From Xenorhabdus stockiae (lineage in GTDB: Bacteria > Pseudomonadota > Gammaproteobacteria > Enterobacterales > Enterobacteriaceae): 52,654 nt of DNA. Position numbers and translations under genes: made by a program. This document shows positions 35,228-48,482 of this stretch, piece by piece. The notes beneath the pieces are model-generated. The model was given only the letters and a program-made list of their open reading frames with translations, had not been told where the DNA came from and ran no database searches. The stretch is taken from positions 19,379 through 72,032 of the forward strand of contig NZ_NJAJ01000024.1 in assembly GCF_002632825.1 (NCBI RefSeq), written 5' to 3'. Each line of letters opens with the position of its first letter. The stretch's first letter is position 1.

Positions 35228-36376
35228 TTATCCCTGCCTTCCCAAATAATTATCCCAATCTTTCCAGACTGGCTGTAAGCCCGATCTGACCAGTGCTTCG
35301 GCAACCTGTTGCACAGAGCGGTGGTCATTCGGAGAGAACTGCTCCAGTTCGTGATGATCACTTTCGACATAACCACCCGGCTGAGTCTTAGAACCAGCAC
35401 TGACACTGTTTATCGCCAGAGGTACAACATGATCACGGAAATAAGGTGACTCACGGGTAGAAAGTGAAAGTTCAACATCCGGTGCCAGCAGGCGGAATGC
35501 ACAGATCAGTTGTACCAGTTCTGCATCATTCATCAGGGATGCGGGCTTAATCCCGCCAGCACAGGGACGCAGGCGTGGAAAGGAGATGGAATAACGGCTT
35601 TTCCAGAACTGTTTTTGCAGGAAAAACAGATGTTCTGCCACCATATAGCAATCAGTTCGCCAGTGAGGTGATAACCCGATTAATGCGCCCAGACCAATTT
35701 TATCAATGCCCGCCCGCCCTAGCCGCTCAGGGGTTTCCAGCCGCCAGTGAAAATCCTGTTTTTTTCCCTTGAGATGGTGCAACTGATAACTCGGTTCGTG
35801 GTAGGTTTCCTGATAGACCAGTACAGCATCTAATCCCAGTGTTTTCAGTTCGGCATATTCCTCTTGCGCCAATGGCTGAACTTCCATTGTGACTGAACTG
35901 AAATAGCGGTGTATTAAGGGAAGGTAATGGCGAAAATAATCCATGCCGACCTTTTTCTGATGCTCCCCTGTTACCAGCAGAATATGCTCAAATCCCAGCT
36001 TTTTCAGCGCCTGACATTCAGCCTCAATTTCCTGTTCATTGAGCGTCTTACGTTTGATGTGGTTACTCATGGAAAAACCACAATAGGTACAGTCATTGGC
36101 GCACAGATTGGAAAGGTAAAGTGGGATATAAAATCCCACGGTATTACCAAATCGCTGACGGGTTAATTGTTGTGCCCGCTGAGCTAATGGTTCAAGGTAG
36201 AGAAGGGCTGCGGGTGAGAGCAGTGCCATAAAATCATTCAGTGTCAGGCGCTCACTATTTAGAGCGTGCTCAACATCATGGCGGGTTTTACTATTGATGC
36301 TCAGCGTGATGTCATCCCAGTCCAACTGTTGCCAGCGATGTCGGAAAGTCTGCTCTGCCACGGTATTGCTGCTCAT
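35228..36376 (-). CDS. thiH: 2-iminoacetate synthase (tyrosine lyase) ThiH
   Basis: ThiH is a radical SAM enzyme that splits tyrosine to dehydroglycine and p-cresol for thiazole synthesis. The 382 aa carry the cluster motif CANDCTYC (C92, C96, C99). The segments [17 protein letters not shown] and [20 protein letters not shown] are typical. Its ATG overlaps the thiG stop by 4 bp (ATGA), so it is translationally coupled. It is the last gene of thiCEFSGH. Confidence 0.97.
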   Translation of the reverse strand: MSSNTVAEQTFRHRWQQLDWDDITLSINSKTRHDVEHALNSERLTLNDFMALLSPAALLYLEPLAQRAQQLTRQRFGNTVGFYIPLYLSNLCANDCTYCGFSMSNHIKRKTLNEQEIEAECQALKKLGFEHILLVTGEHQKKVGMDYFRHYLPLIHRYFSSVTMEVQPLAQEEYAELKTLGLDAVLVYQETYHEPSYQLHHLKGKKQDFHWRLETPERLGRAGIDKIGLGALIGLSPHWRTDCYMVAEHLFFLQKQFWKSRYSISFPRLRPCAGGIKPASLMNDAELVQLICAFRLLAPDVELSLSTRESPYFRDHVVPLAINSVSAGSKTQPGGYVESDHHELEQFSPNDHRSVQQVAEALVRSGLQPVWKDWDNYLGRQG

Positions 36377-37140
36377 AAAGCCCCCAGAAAATCGGTCAGT
36401 GGACTGGAGGCTTCTGCATGGAATTTCTGGCTTGCCACTCCTGCCTGATGAGCGAGTTCGCCTGCTTCAATGGCGGTTTTGAATGCCTGCGCCATTTTAA
36501 CCGGATTACGGGCAACGGCGATTGCAGTATTGACCAAGACAGCATCGGCTCCCATTTCAATGGCTGCCAGTGCATGGCTTGGAGCACCAATACCGGCATC
36601 GACAACCACAGGAACATTGGACTGCTCAATGATAATTTGCAGAAAATCCCGAGTAAGTAAGCCCTTATTTGAACCAATAGGCGCTCCCAATGGCATGACA
36701 GCGGCACAACCCACTTCTTCCAGACGGCGGCACAGAACCGGATCTGCGCCACAGTAAGGCAGAACTACAAAACCTTCCCTGACTAATTGTTCCGCTCCTT
36801 TCAGGGTTTCTATCGGATCAGGTAATAGATATTTCACGTCAGGGTGGATTTCCAGTTTGACCCAGTTAGTGCCCAGCGCCTCCCGCGCAAGGCGGGCAGC
36901 AAAAACCGCTTCTTCTGCGGTTTTTGCTCCGGAAGTATTGGGCAGGAGTTTAACCCCCAGCTCCTGCAAGGGAATGAGAATGCCATCATCTTTGCCTTGC
37001 AGGTCAATCCGTTTCATCGCCATTGTGACTAACTGGCTACCGGAGGTGCGAATGGCTTCAATCATCAGTCCGGCATTGGCAAATTTTCCTGTGCCTGTAA
37101 ACAGACGGGAATGAAAGGTGGTATCAGCAATTTTTAACAT
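36373..37140 (-). CDS. thiG: Thiazole synthase ThiG
   Basis: ThiG joins deoxyxylulose phosphate, dehydroglycine and sulfur from ThiS thiocarboxylate to form the thiazole ring. The 255 aa form a TIM barrel. Conserved parts are [35 protein letters not shown] (about residues 66-86), WVKLEIHPD and [26 protein letters not shown] precedes ATG. It is 15 bp after thiS and overlaps thiH. Confidence 0.98.
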   Translation of the reverse strand: MLKIADTTFHSRLFTGTGKFANAGLMIEAIRTSGSQLVTMAMKRIDLQGKDDGILIPLQELGVKLLPNTSGAKTAEEAVFAARLAREALGTNWVKLEIHPDVKYLLPDPIETLKGAEQLVREGFVVLPYCGADPVLCRRLEEVGCAAVMPLGAPIGSNKGLLTRDFLQIIIEQSNVPVVVDAGIGAPSHALAAIEMGADAVLVNTAIAVARNPVKMAQAFKTAIEAGELAHQAGVASQKFHAEASSPLTDFLGAL

Positions 37141-37155
37141 GGTTAACCTCCGGCA

Positions 37156-37368
37156 TTAGCCCCCCGCAATGGCCTGAAACAGCAGGATATTATCCCCGTC
37201 ATTGAGCTGGTGGGTGCGCCATTCTGAGCGGGGGATGATGGTCTGGTTAATAGCCAGTGCAGTACCTGACTGGGTACGTTGCATATGTTCCAGTAATTGC
37301 TGAACTGTCATGGGATTATCTGTCGGCGTATCCAGTGTGATCGTTTGATCGTTGACAATAATGTTCAT
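37156..37368 (-). CDS. thiS: Sulfur carrier protein ThiS
   Basis: ThiS is a ubiquitin-like carrier whose C-terminus is adenylated by ThiF and converted to a thiocarboxylate. The 70 aa end in the required Gly-Gly (LLFQAIAGG). The fold begins [10 protein letters not shown]. Its ATG overlaps the thiF stop by 4 bp. Length is close to that of the E. coli protein (66 aa). Confidence 0.95.
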   Translation of the reverse strand: MNIIVNDQTITLDTPTDNPMTVQQLLEHMQRTQSGTALAINQTIIPRSEWRTHQLNDGDNILLFQAIAGG

Positions 37369-38161
37369 GCGATTTCTGTTCCTGAAACGGTTTTATCTGT
37401 GCCTGCAGTTTTATCAATGATTGGGCGTGTTCCGCATACCGGACATTGTGGTGAGGGGGTTAGTTGTAACGTACTCCAGTTCTGTTTTCTGCCATCAAAC
37501 AGTCGCAGTTTTCCATTCAGATAAGAAGGGAGACCCGCCAGCATTTTAATGGCTTCCAGCGCCTGTAACGTTCCAATCACACCGACCACCGGCCCTAAAA
37601 CACCCGCAGTGCGGCAGTTACGCTGAGGCTCTTCCTGATCGGGATAGAGGCAGGCATAGCAGCCATGCTGGTAAGGTGGTTCGAATACCATCAACTGACC
37701 ACTGAAACCGACGGCGCTGCCACTGATAAGAGGTTTACCGGTTTCGATACAGGCGGCGTTAATAGCATGTCGGGTTGCCATGTTATCGCTACAATCCAGT
37801 ATCAGATCGACCTGCCGGACGAGGTTTGTCAGTGATTTTTTATCCAGTCGTTCATTAATAACGGTTGTATTAACCAATGGGTTCAGATCAGCCAGTTTTT
37901 GTGCCGCCAGAGCGGCCTTACCAGCGGGAATATCAGTCGTGCGATAGAGGATCTGACGTTGCAGATTTGAGATATGTAATTTGTCATCATCGGCAAGATA
38001 AAGGTGCCCTACTCCTGCTGCCGCGAGGTAGAGTGAGGCAGGAGAGCCTAATCCCCCCATCCCGACTATTAACACTTTGCCGTTTTTTAATTTTTCCTGC
38101 CCGTCCGGGCCGATATCTTCCAGTAATAATTGACGGCTGTATCGCATAAATTCCTGGTCGT

Positions 38162-38168
<7 letters not shown>
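37365..38168 (-). CDS. thiF: ThiS adenylyltransferase ThiF
   Basis: ThiF is an E1-like enzyme that activates ThiS with ATP. The 267 aa show the nucleotide-binding [21 protein letters not shown], the conserved [20 protein letters not shown], and the zinc Cys pairs CYAC and CPVC. The catalytic-loop Cys is in [17 protein letters not shown] precedes the ATG. It overlaps thiE by 7 bp and thiS by 4 bp. Confidence 0.97.
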
Positions 38169-41186
<3,018 letters not shown>

Positions 41187-41192
41187 TTAATA

Positions 41193-41867
41193 TTAATTCC
41201 GTGGCGCTAACGCCCAGCTCAATTGCTTCCAACCATGTTTTTCTGCTGCTGACTGCAATTTTACATCCGGATTCACGGTAAATACTTCACTGGCAAAGAA
41301 ACACATCGGCAAGTCGTTCGATGAGTCTGTGTAAAAAGAGATATGTTGTGGCGATAAATTCTGTTCTGTCAGCCATTGCTGTAAGCGGGTAACTTTCCCT
41401 TCCCGGAAAGTCGGGACACCCTCAATATCGCCGGTATAACAGCCATCTTTCATGACCATATCAATCCCCATGGCGGTTTTTACGCCAAATGCAGCCGCGA
41501 TTTTTTTCACCACGAAAGAAACAGTAGCAGAAATGATAATGACGGGAATATTTTGTTGGCGGTAAATATCTAATTGTGTTTTCGCTGCGGGGTAGAAGAG
41601 AGGTTTGATTGTCGTTTCTACAAAATCTGTCAGCCAGATATCAACTTGTTCATGGGGTATTTGGCAGAGGGCTTGTAAACTGACTGACAGATATTCCTGC
41701 ATATTCAGTTTCCCTGCACTGTAATCCGATATCATTTTCTGGTCTGCTTCTATAAAGCGGGGGTCAGTAATGATCTGCTTTTCCCATAAATAATTTGTCC
41801 AGAGTAGACTGGAATCCCCACGGATCAGGGTGTCGTCCAGATCAAATATGGCAACCTGCTGTGACAT
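41193..41867 (-). CDS. HAD superfamily (subfamily IB) phosphatase
   Basis: This is a predicted cytoplasmic phosphatase related to SerB; the substrate is unknown. The ATG at 41867 gives 224 aa, with AGGAAT upstream; codons to 41924 do not fit. Motif I is FDLDDTL (residues 8-14, nucleophile Asp and general acid), motif II Ser is in IISATVSF, and motif III is YTDSSNDLPM. A helical cap lies between motifs I and II, as in the IB subfamily. It occupies the place of rsd in E. coli, upstream of thiC. Its closeness to the thi operon allows a role in phosphorylated thiamine intermediates, but a terminator separates the two. Confidence 0.85.
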   Translation of the reverse strand: MSQQVAIFDLDDTLIRGDSSLLWTNYLWEKQIITDPRFIEADQKMISDYSAGKLNMQEYLSVSLQALCQIPHEQVDIWLTDFVETTIKPLFYPAAKTQLDIYRQQNIPVIIISATVSFVVKKIAAAFGVKTAMGIDMVMKDGCYTGDIEGVPTFREGKVTRLQQWLTEQNLSPQHISFYTDSSNDLPMCFFASEVFTVNPDVKLQSAAEKHGWKQLSWALAPRN

Positions 41868-42042
41868 AGTTGTTATTCCTAAAATCCGAAATAGACAGGA
41901 TAAGGTCGATTGAAAGAGAATCAAATATTTTATTGCTACGGCTTAATGAACACCCGAAAACATGCACATTCAGAAGCATTGTTAATATAACAGATTGCAG
42001 ACAGAATACGATGAAGAGGAGTATGCTGTAATGATGTTAATC

Positions 42043-42092
42043 TTGGTTAACATTTAATTAACACTGACTTGGTTAATATATTCTTAATTAAC
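42043..42092. repeat. Two imperfect direct repeats before nudC
   Basis: TTGGTTAACAT...TTAATTAAC (42043-42062) is repeated as TTGGTTAATAT...TTAATTAAC (42069-42092), the second with a 4-bp longer middle. They end 7 bp before the nudC ATG, in the 232-bp divergent gap between the HAD gene and nudC. They could be regulator-binding sites. Nothing else in the gap is recognisable. Confidence 0.5.
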
Positions 42093-42099
42093 GCAGCAT

Positions 42100-42906
42100 A
42101 TGACACAACACATGATGGAACCAATGATGCAAAAAAAACTGATAGGTATAGAACGAGGCTGGTGGATTGTCAGTCTTGAAAACAGAGTTTGGCTTCCGCA
42201 GGGAGACTTACCACTGGGTACTGCTGAGAGCTGGTCATTGCAGGGCCTTGTCGCCTACGTGATTGGCGAGTGGTTGGGAGAAGTAGTGTGGCTTGTCCGT
42301 CATAAGATGGCATCAGATATGTATTCTCCCCGCCGGATTGCAGAACAGGATCCTCAATTATTTCAGCTGGTAGGGCGCGGAGTCCAGTTGGCGGAGTTTT
42401 ACCGCTCACATCGTTACTGTGGGTATTGCGGTCATGAAATGCAGCAGACTGAGCATGAGTGGGCCTGCCTGTGTCACCATTGCGATGAACGCTATTATCC
42501 GCAAATTGCTCCCTGCATTATTGTGGGTATCCGCCGTGAAGATCACATTCTACTGGCACAACATCAGCGCCATCGCAATGGTATTCATACAGTGCTGGCT
42601 GGGTTTGTGGAAGTGGGTGAAACACTGGAGGAGACGGTACATCGTGAGGTGATGGAAGAGAGTGGAATAAAAATCCGTAACCTGCGTTATGTGACTTCTC
42701 AACCGTGGCCTTTTCCTCATTCATTGATGATGGGGTTTCTGGCTGATTATGAGAGTGGTGATATTGAACATGACCCCGTTGAGCTGATCAGTGCGGATTG
42801 GTATCGATATGATGATCTTCCCCTGATCCCCGGGCCTGATACGATTGCCCGCCGTCTGATTGAGGAAACGGTCGCACTATGTCGTCAGAGCTGTCGCCAA
42901 TATTGA
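42100..42906 (+). CDS. nudC: NADH pyrophosphatase / RNA decapping hydrolase NudC
   Basis: NudC cleaves NAD(H) and removes the NAD cap from RNA 5' ends. Up to 268 aa are coded; Met codons at 42112, 42115, 42124 and 42127 are alternative starts and none has a good SD. Zinc-binding CGYCG...CLCHHC is at about residues 107-128. The Nudix box runs [20 protein letters not shown] near residues 168-187, followed by the NADH-specific SQPWPFPHS. Length and motifs agree with E. coli NudC (257 aa). Confidence 0.95.
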   Translation: MTQHMMEPMMQKKLIGIERGWWIVSLENRVWLPQGDLPLGTAESWSLQGLVAYVIGEWLGEVVWLVRHKMASDMYSPRRIAEQDPQLFQLVGRGVQLAEFYRSHRYCGYCGHEMQQTEHEWACLCHHCDERYYPQIAPCIIVGIRREDHILLAQHQRHRNGIHTVLAGFVEVGETLEETVHREVMEESGIKIRNLRYVTSQPWPFPHSLMMGFLADYESGDIEHDPVELISADWYRYDDLPLIPGPDTIARRLIEETVALCRQSCRQY

Positions 42907-42926
42907 TAGTGAATACTTACAAATCA

Positions 42927-42963
42927 TGAGAGTTACCCGATTTTTTCTATCAGGTAACTCTCA
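42927..42963. terminator. Bidirectional terminator between nudC and dcp
   Basis: TGAGAGTTACC (42927-42937) pairs perfectly with GGTAACTCTCA (42953-42963). The loop is T-rich. It separates convergent genes. Confidence 0.85.
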
Positions 42964-42981
42964 GCCTTTAACTATATTTGA

Positions 42982-45180
42982 TTATTTTTGTTCCGTAAGA
43001 CCCCGGTTTTTCAGCATAGATTCAGTACTTGGTGGCTTACCTCGCCAGTCGATATACAGTTTTTCCAGATCTGTACTATTACCGCGTGACAGTATCTTAT
43101 CGCGGAAAATCTGACCGTTTTCTTTTGTCAGACCGCCATGCTCGGTAAACCATGCAAACGCATCGTCGGCCAGCATTTCTGTCCACAGATAGGCATAATA
43201 ACCGGCAGCATAACCACCGCCCCAAATGTGTTTGAAGTAACTGGAACGGTAGCGCGGTGGCACGTAGTTGAGGTGGATATTGTCTTCTTGCAAAGATGCG
43301 GCTTCAAATTTATTCACATCCTGCTGCGGCTTATCTGCGGCCAGCATATGCCAGTGCATATCCAGCAGTGCGGCTGATAGTAACTCGGTCATTTGATAAC
43401 CTTTGTTAAACTTATCCGCCTGATTGATTTTATCCATCAGTGCCTGCGGCATGACTTCGCCAGTTTGGTAATGTCTGGCGTAATTCGCAAATACCTTGGG
43501 ATCACGGGCCCAGTATTCATTAATTTGTGACGGGAATTCCACAAAGTCACGAGCAGTACTGGTTCCTGACAGAGTCGGGTATTCCTGATCAGCAAACATG
43601 CCGTGTAATGCATGTCCAAATTCATGAAATATTGTGATCACGTCATCATACGATAACAGTGCTGGCTGGCCCGGAGCCGGTTTGGTGAAGTTGGCAACGT
43701 TGTAAATTACCGGTTTGGTTCCGAAGAGTCTGGACTGATCGACAAAATTACTCATCCAGGCGCCACCGGCTTTATTGTCACGCTTAAAGTAATCGGAATA
43801 GAACAACGCCAGTTGTTGCCCGTCCTTATCGAAAACTTCATACACGTGGACATCGGGATGATAAACCGGAATGTCTTTACGCTCTTTAAAGGTAATGCCA
43901 TATAGCAGGTTGGCGGCGTAGAACACGCCGTTATTCAGGACGTTATTCAGTTCGAAATAGGGCTTAATCTGGGACTCATCCAAATCATACCTTGCCTTGC
44001 GTACCTGTTCGGCATAGAACGGCCAATCCCATGCTTCCACTTTGAAGCCGCCTTTTTGCTGGTCAATCACGGCCTGAATATCTTTTGCTTCACGTTCAGC
44101 GCGTGCAGTTGCAGCAGGGACAATATCACGTAAAAACTTCAATGCGACTTCCGGTGTTTTTGCCATCTGGCTTTGCAGCTTCCATGATGCGTAATCTTTG
44201 AAACCTAGTATCTTAGCCTGCTCAGCACGGATTTTCGCTAATCGGGACAGCGTTTGGCGTGTGTCGTTATCATCCCCTTTTTCCGCTCGGTTCCACGATG
44301 CTTCGAATAACGCCTTACGTGTATCGCGATCTTTCAGATCTTGCAGAATCGGTTGTTGGGTTGTGTTCTGTAATACGAACAACCATTGATTATCCAGCTT
44401 ACGCTCACTGGCAGCCTGTGCAGCCGCAGCCATTTCGCCATCGGATAGCCCGGCCAGCAGAGTTTTATCCTTAATCGTCAGAGCGCCATCTTTGGTTGCT
44501 GCTAACAATTTATTGGTAAATTGAGTACGAAGGGTTGCCGATTCCTGATTTAATGCTTTCATTTTTATTTTGTCAGCATCAGATAAATTGGCACCCGCTA
44601 ATTCGAATTGCTTATAAATGACTTCTACCAGACGGAGCGATTCTGCGTCCAGATTCAGTTTTTCGCGCTGTTGGTAAATGGTTTTGATGCGATTGAACAG
44701 TTTACTGTTCAGCATAATCTCATCATTCATTGCCGCCAGCTTTGGTGACATTTCCTCACTGAGTTTTTGTAACCCGTCAGTCGTATTGGCTGAGGTCATC
44801 GCCCAAAATACGTTTGTTACCCGCTCCAGCGTTGTGCCGGATTTCTCCAGTGCGATAAAGGTATTTTCAAAGTCAGGCGGGGCGGGATTATTGGCGATCT
44901 TCTCCACTTCTTCCAGCTTCTGTTTAATACCGGCCGTGATTGCAGGTGAGTAGTCTGTTTCTTTTATTTTATCAAACGGAGGAGCCTGGAAGGGGAGTAC
45001 GCTGGTATAGAAGAAAGGATTATTCTTATCTTGTTGTTGGTCAACTTCATTGATCACACTTACCTCCTTTATCTGACCACCAGATACGCTAGTGTGGCCA
45101 GAGCCCCGTTTATTTTCTTCGGCTTGTGCCTGAGTGCCTAATGCTAAGCCAATAGCCAGTACTAAAATGGATAAACGCAT
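42982..45180 (-). CDS. dcp: Exported peptidyl-dipeptidase, M3 family (Dcp type)
   Basis: This is a zinc metallopeptidase that removes dipeptides from peptide C-termini. I choose ATG 45180 (732 aa) with GGAGGAG 9 bp upstream; the ATG at 45198 sits within the SD. Residues 1-20 form a signal peptide (cut after QAQA), followed by a Gly/Ser/Gln-rich linker to about residue 50. The zinc site HEFGH (519-523) and downstream Glu in the FVEFPSQINEYW segment are present, and the C-terminal SSYFKHIWGGGYAAGYYAYLW is typical. The body aligns well with E. coli Dcp (681 aa), which lacks this leader. Confidence 0.9.
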   Translation of the reverse strand: MRLSILVLAIGLALGTQAQAEENKRGSGHTSVSGGQIKEVSVINEVDQQQDKNNPFFYTSVLPFQAPPFDKIKETDYSPAITAGIKQKLEEVEKIANNPAPPDFENTFIALEKSGTTLERVTNVFWAMTSANTTDGLQKLSEEMSPKLAAMNDEIMLNSKLFNRIKTIYQQREKLNLDAESLRLVEVIYKQFELAGANLSDADKIKMKALNQESATLRTQFTNKLLAATKDGALTIKDKTLLAGLSDGEMAAAAQAASERKLDNQWLFVLQNTTQQPILQDLKDRDTRKALFEASWNRAEKGDDNDTRQTLSRLAKIRAEQAKILGFKDYASWKLQSQMAKTPEVALKFLRDIVPAATARAEREAKDIQAVIDQQKGGFKVEAWDWPFYAEQVRKARYDLDESQIKPYFELNNVLNNGVFYAANLLYGITFKERKDIPVYHPDVHVYEVFDKDGQQLALFYSDYFKRDNKAGGAWMSNFVDQSRLFGTKPVIYNVANFTKPAPGQPALLSYDDVITIFHEFGHALHGMFADQEYPTLSGTSTARDFVEFPSQINEYWARDPKVFANYARHYQTGEVMPQALMDKINQADKFNKGYQMTELLSAALLDMHWHMLAADKPQQDVNKFEAASLQEDNIHLNYVPPRYRSSYFKHIWGGGYAAGYYAYLWTEMLADDAFAWFTEHGGLTKENGQIFRDKILSRGNSTDLEKLYIDWRGKPPSTESMLKNRGLTEQK

Positions 45181-45605
45181 CAGTCGAAACTCCTCCATGT
45201 AAGTTTTATAGGTTATTTATCAATAAAAATGACTTTATAAGAGCTTTGAGACAGTCGATTGAGGATGGCCGCTTAACTAAAGCCCATTAACGACTGTCAA
45301 TTAACTAACGTAAACCAATTCATCCAACGATTAACTGAAAAGCGCGAACGGTGAAGGATTATGGCAATGTGAGATACCAGATTGCCTGCGCGCTACATAT
45401 ATGTAACACAAGGTTAACATAATGAGAGCAATAGACCGGAGTGCCTAGCTCTTGTTCCTGGTTTTGTGAACCCATACATAAATTTTTTTCATCTTAGGTT
45501 GTTGATTGATGACCGAACGTTTATTTATTGGCAGTCACGACGGAAGTTAGGCTTTTGACGTGTTATCATGCGGGCGCTTTTTGTCGATAATCAAGGGAGC
45601 CTGTC
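45181..45605. other. dcp-hemE divergent intergenic region
   Basis: These 425 bp contain no gene I can support. A small stem GGCAAT/ATTGCC is near 45363-45390, and TATCAT at 45564-45569 may be a -10 for hemE, with no good -35. AAGGGAG, the hemE SD, is near 45593. Promoters for dcp on the other strand are not clear. Confidence 0.4.
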
Positions 45606-46670
45606 ATGAATGAGTTGAAAAACGACCGTTATCTGCGTGCCTTATTGCGTCAGCCAGTTGATATCACTCCGGTATGGATGATGCGGCAGGCAGGACGATA
45701 TTTACCTGAATATAAAGCAACACGGCAGGAGGCGGGAGATTTCATCTCGTTATGCAAAAATACTGAACTGGCCTGTGAAGTGACTCTTCAGCCTTTGCGA
45801 CGTTTTCCTCTGGATGCGGCCATTCTGTTTTCCGATATTTTGACCATTCCTGATGCAATGGGATTAGGGTTGTATTTCGAAGCTGGTGAAGGCCCGCGTT
45901 TTCAGTCGCCAATCCTTAACCATGCTGATGTAGAAAAGTTACCTGTTCCTGATCCGGAGATGGAGCTGGGTTATGTCATGAATGCTGTCCGTGCGATACG
46001 CAAGGCACTGGCAGGGCAGGTTCCTCTGATTGGTTTTTCCGGCAGCCCGTGGACACTGGCAACCTATATGGTCGAAGGCGGAAGCAGTAAGGCGTTTACT
46101 AAGATCAAAGCCATGATGTATGCTGAGCCGGCGACACTTCATCTGTTGCTGGATAAATTGGCTGATAGCGTTATTCTATATCTGAATGCTCAGATTAAAG
46201 CAGGCGCACAATCTGTCATGATTTTCGATACGTGGGGCGGAGTTTTGTCCCAGCGCGATTATCAGGAGTTTTCCCTGCGATATATGCATAAGATTGTCGA
46301 TGGGCTGATCCGCGAGCATGAGGGCCGTAGAGTACCTGTCACCCTATTTACAAAAGGGGGAGGGCAATGGCTTGAGGCGATGGCTGCAACTGGCTGTGAT
46401 GCTCTTGGGCTGGACTGGACAACGAATATTGCTGATGCACGCCGTCGTGTCGGAGATAAAGTCGCCCTACAGGGGAATATGGACCCATCTATGCTGTATG
46501 CTCAGCCAGCGCGGATTGAACAGGAAGTTTCGACTATCCTGCAAGACTTTGGTACAGGTAATGGGCATGTTTTCAATCTGGGGCATGGTATTCATCAGGA
46601 CGTTCCGCCAGAGCATGCAGGGGCTTTTGTCGAAGCAGTGCACCGGTTATCAGCGAAATACCATCAATAA
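45606..46670 (+). CDS. hemE: Uroporphyrinogen decarboxylase HemE
   Basis: HemE decarboxylates uroporphyrinogen III to coproporphyrinogen III in haem synthesis. The 354 aa equal the E. coli length. Signature 1 is [15 protein letters not shown] (about residues 22-36), with the substrate-binding Arg. Signature 2 is [17 protein letters not shown] (about 145-161). [15 protein letters not shown] is near the C-terminus. AAGGGAG precedes ATG. nfi starts 5 bp after the stop, so they form an operon. Confidence 0.98.
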   Translation: MNELKNDRYLRALLRQPVDITPVWMMRQAGRYLPEYKATRQEAGDFISLCKNTELACEVTLQPLRRFPLDAAILFSDILTIPDAMGLGLYFEAGEGPRFQSPILNHADVEKLPVPDPEMELGYVMNAVRAIRKALAGQVPLIGFSGSPWTLATYMVEGGSSKAFTKIKAMMYAEPATLHLLLDKLADSVILYLNAQIKAGAQSVMIFDTWGGVLSQRDYQEFSLRYMHKIVDGLIREHEGRRVPVTLFTKGGGQWLEAMAATGCDALGLDWTTNIADARRRVGDKVALQGNMDPSMLYAQPARIEQEVSTILQDFGTGNGHVFNLGHGIHQDVPPEHAGAFVEAVHRLSAKYHQ

Positions 46671-46675
46671 AATCT

Positions 46676-47353
46676 ATGTACAACACTAAAGCACTACGTC
46701 AAGAACAGATAGAGAAAGCACAACTGGTGATTCGCCATGATGTGCTGCCAGCTGCTTTTATCCCGGAATTCATTGCAGGCGCTGACGTTGGGTTTGAAGA
46801 AAACGGCACGATAACCCGTGCCGCCATCGCTGTTTTACATTATCCCTCTCTTAAGCTGGCAGAATACCAGATCGCGAGAATGGCGACTGTACTTCCCTAT
46901 ATTCCCGGTTTACTCTCATTTCGTGAATATCCGGCATTGATCGCAGCATGGGGTAAGTTAAACTTACGTCCTGATTTGGTGATGGTTGATGGTCAGGGGA
47001 TAGCTCACCCAAGACGTTTCGGCATTGCCAGCCATTTTGGGTTGTTGGTGGATGTTCCGACAATCGGGGTAGCTAAAAGTCGCCTTTGTGGTGAACATGC
47101 TCCTGTCGGAGAAGTAGTAGGAAGCCGTCAGCCACTGATCGATCATGGTGAACAGATAGGTTTGGTCTGGCGGAGTAAAAAAAGGTGTAATCCACTCTAT
47201 ATTTCCATTGGTCATAAGGTCAATATTGACAGCGCCATTGGTTGGGTTGAACACTGTATGAAAGGATATAGGTTACCTGAACCGACCCGTTGGGCTGATG
47301 GAATAGCCTCAAATAGAGCGTTTTTTAGGCAAACAATGCAGAAAAGTCTTTAA
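46676..47353 (+). CDS. nfi: Endonuclease V
   Basis: Endonuclease V nicks DNA one base 3' of deaminated adenine (hypoxanthine) and related lesions. The 225 aa show the catalytic Asp in AGADVGFE (about residue 37), Glu in SFREYPAL, and Asp in [26 protein letters not shown] and [14 protein letters not shown] are typical of the family. It follows hemE after 5 bp, as in E. coli. Confidence 0.97.
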   Translation: MYNTKALRQEQIEKAQLVIRHDVLPAAFIPEFIAGADVGFEENGTITRAAIAVLHYPSLKLAEYQIARMATVLPYIPGLLSFREYPALIAAWGKLNLRPDLVMVDGQGIAHPRRFGIASHFGLLVDVPTIGVAKSRLCGEHAPVGEVVGSRQPLIDHGEQIGLVWRSKKRCNPLYISIGHKVNIDSAIGWVEHCMKGYRLPEPTRWADGIASNRAFFRQTMQKSL

Positions 47354-47429
47354 TTGAGGCGGAAATATGTGGATATTCTTGATTTTCAGGTAAACTTCGG
47401 CGCAAATTAGGCATCATGAGTAACGACTA

Positions 47430-48020
47430 ATGTTAAGAAACCCGATTCACCTGAGGTTGGAGAAGCTTGAAAGTTGGCAACATCTAACTTTTATGGCTAG
47501 TCTATGTGAGCGGATGTATCCGAATTATCACACGTTTTGCCATCAGACTGAGTTTGTTGATCCTGCACAATATCGCCGAATTCTTGATCTGGTGTGGGAA
47601 ACATTAGTTGTCAAAGATGCAAAAGTAAATTTTGATAACCAGCTGGAAAAATTGGAAGCCATTATCCCATCAGCAGATAGCTATGATATTTATGGTGTGT
47701 ATCCAGCAATTGATGCGTGTATTGCATTAGGTGAAGTCATTCATTCGCGTTTGAGTGGTTCAACGTTAGAGCATGCAATAGCCGTCAGTGAAATATCCAT
47801 CCGTACTGTCGCCATGCTGGAAATGACGCAGGCTGGTCAGGAAATGACAGAGGATGAATTAAAGGCATTGCCTGCCATTGAAGAGGAATGGGATATTCAA
47901 TGGGAGATTTACCGTTTATTGGCGAACTGCGAAGAACGGGACATAGAATTAATTAAAGGATTAAAGGCTGACCTCCGTGAGTGCGGAGTCAGCAATATCG
48001 GCATAAATTTAGAGCAATAA
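47430..48020 (+). CDS. yjaG: YjaG family protein (DUF416)
   Basis: The 196-aa protein matches the conserved enterobacterial YjaG, of unknown biochemical function. It is helical, acidic and without membrane segments. Recognisable parts are FMASLCERMYPNYHTFC and EEEWDIQWEIYRLL. The order hemE-nfi-yjaG-hupA is that of E. coli. The SD is poor. A hairpin (GCCCTCA 48074-48080 / TGAGGGC 48094-48100) follows but has no T run on this strand. Confidence 0.93.
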   Translation: MLRNPIHLRLEKLESWQHLTFMASLCERMYPNYHTFCHQTEFVDPAQYRRILDLVWETLVVKDAKVNFDNQLEKLEAIIPSADSYDIYGVYPAIDACIALGEVIHSRLSGSTLEHAIAVSEISIRTVAMLEMTQAGQEMTEDELKALPAIEEEWDIQWEIYRLLANCEERDIELIKGLKADLRECGVSNIGINLEQ

Positions 48021-48204
48021 GTTATAAAACGTGACTTAGTGCTTGATTTGCCGGATTTAAAGACTTCACATTTGCCCTCACTCTGTTCTAAATTGAGGGC
48101 GAAAAGAAGTGGCTATCGGTGCGTGTATGCAGGGGTGCTGTCAAATCGGCATATCCGTCGCACTCGATGCTTTGCAAACGATAAACACACTGTAAGGATA
48201 ATCT

Positions 48205-48477
48205 ATGAATAAGACTGAATTAGTTGATGCAATCGCAGCAGGTGCTGATCTGACCAAAACTCAGGCTAAAGCTGCCCTGGAATCAACTTTGGCTGCAATC
48301 ACCGAATCTCTGAAAAGCGGTGATGCAGTACAACTGGTTGGCTTTGGTACTTTCAAAGTTAATCATCGTGCAGAGCGTACTGGTCGTAACCCACAGACTG
48401 GTAAAGAAATCAAAATTGCAGCTGCAAACGTACCTGCTTTCTCTGCTGGTAAAGCTCTGAAAGACGCAGTCAAGTAA
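48205..48477 (+). CDS. hupA: DNA-binding protein HU-alpha
   Basis: HU-alpha is an abundant nucleoid protein that bends and compacts DNA. The 90 aa match E. coli HupA, with [11 protein letters not shown] at the start and the DNA-binding arm signature [21 protein letters not shown] at about residues 46-66. AAGGA lies 7 bp before ATG. It has its own leader in a 184-bp gap. A terminator overlaps the next gene start. Confidence 0.98.
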   Translation: MNKTELVDAIAAGADLTKTQAKAALESTLAAITESLKSGDAVQLVGFGTFKVNHRAERTGRNPQTGKEIKIAAANVPAFSAGKALKDAVK

Positions 48478-48482
48478 TCGTA

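Noticed and set aside
48074-48100. Hairpin after yjaG considered as its terminator
   Set aside because: It is followed by A and G residues rather than T on this strand, so termination is not supported.
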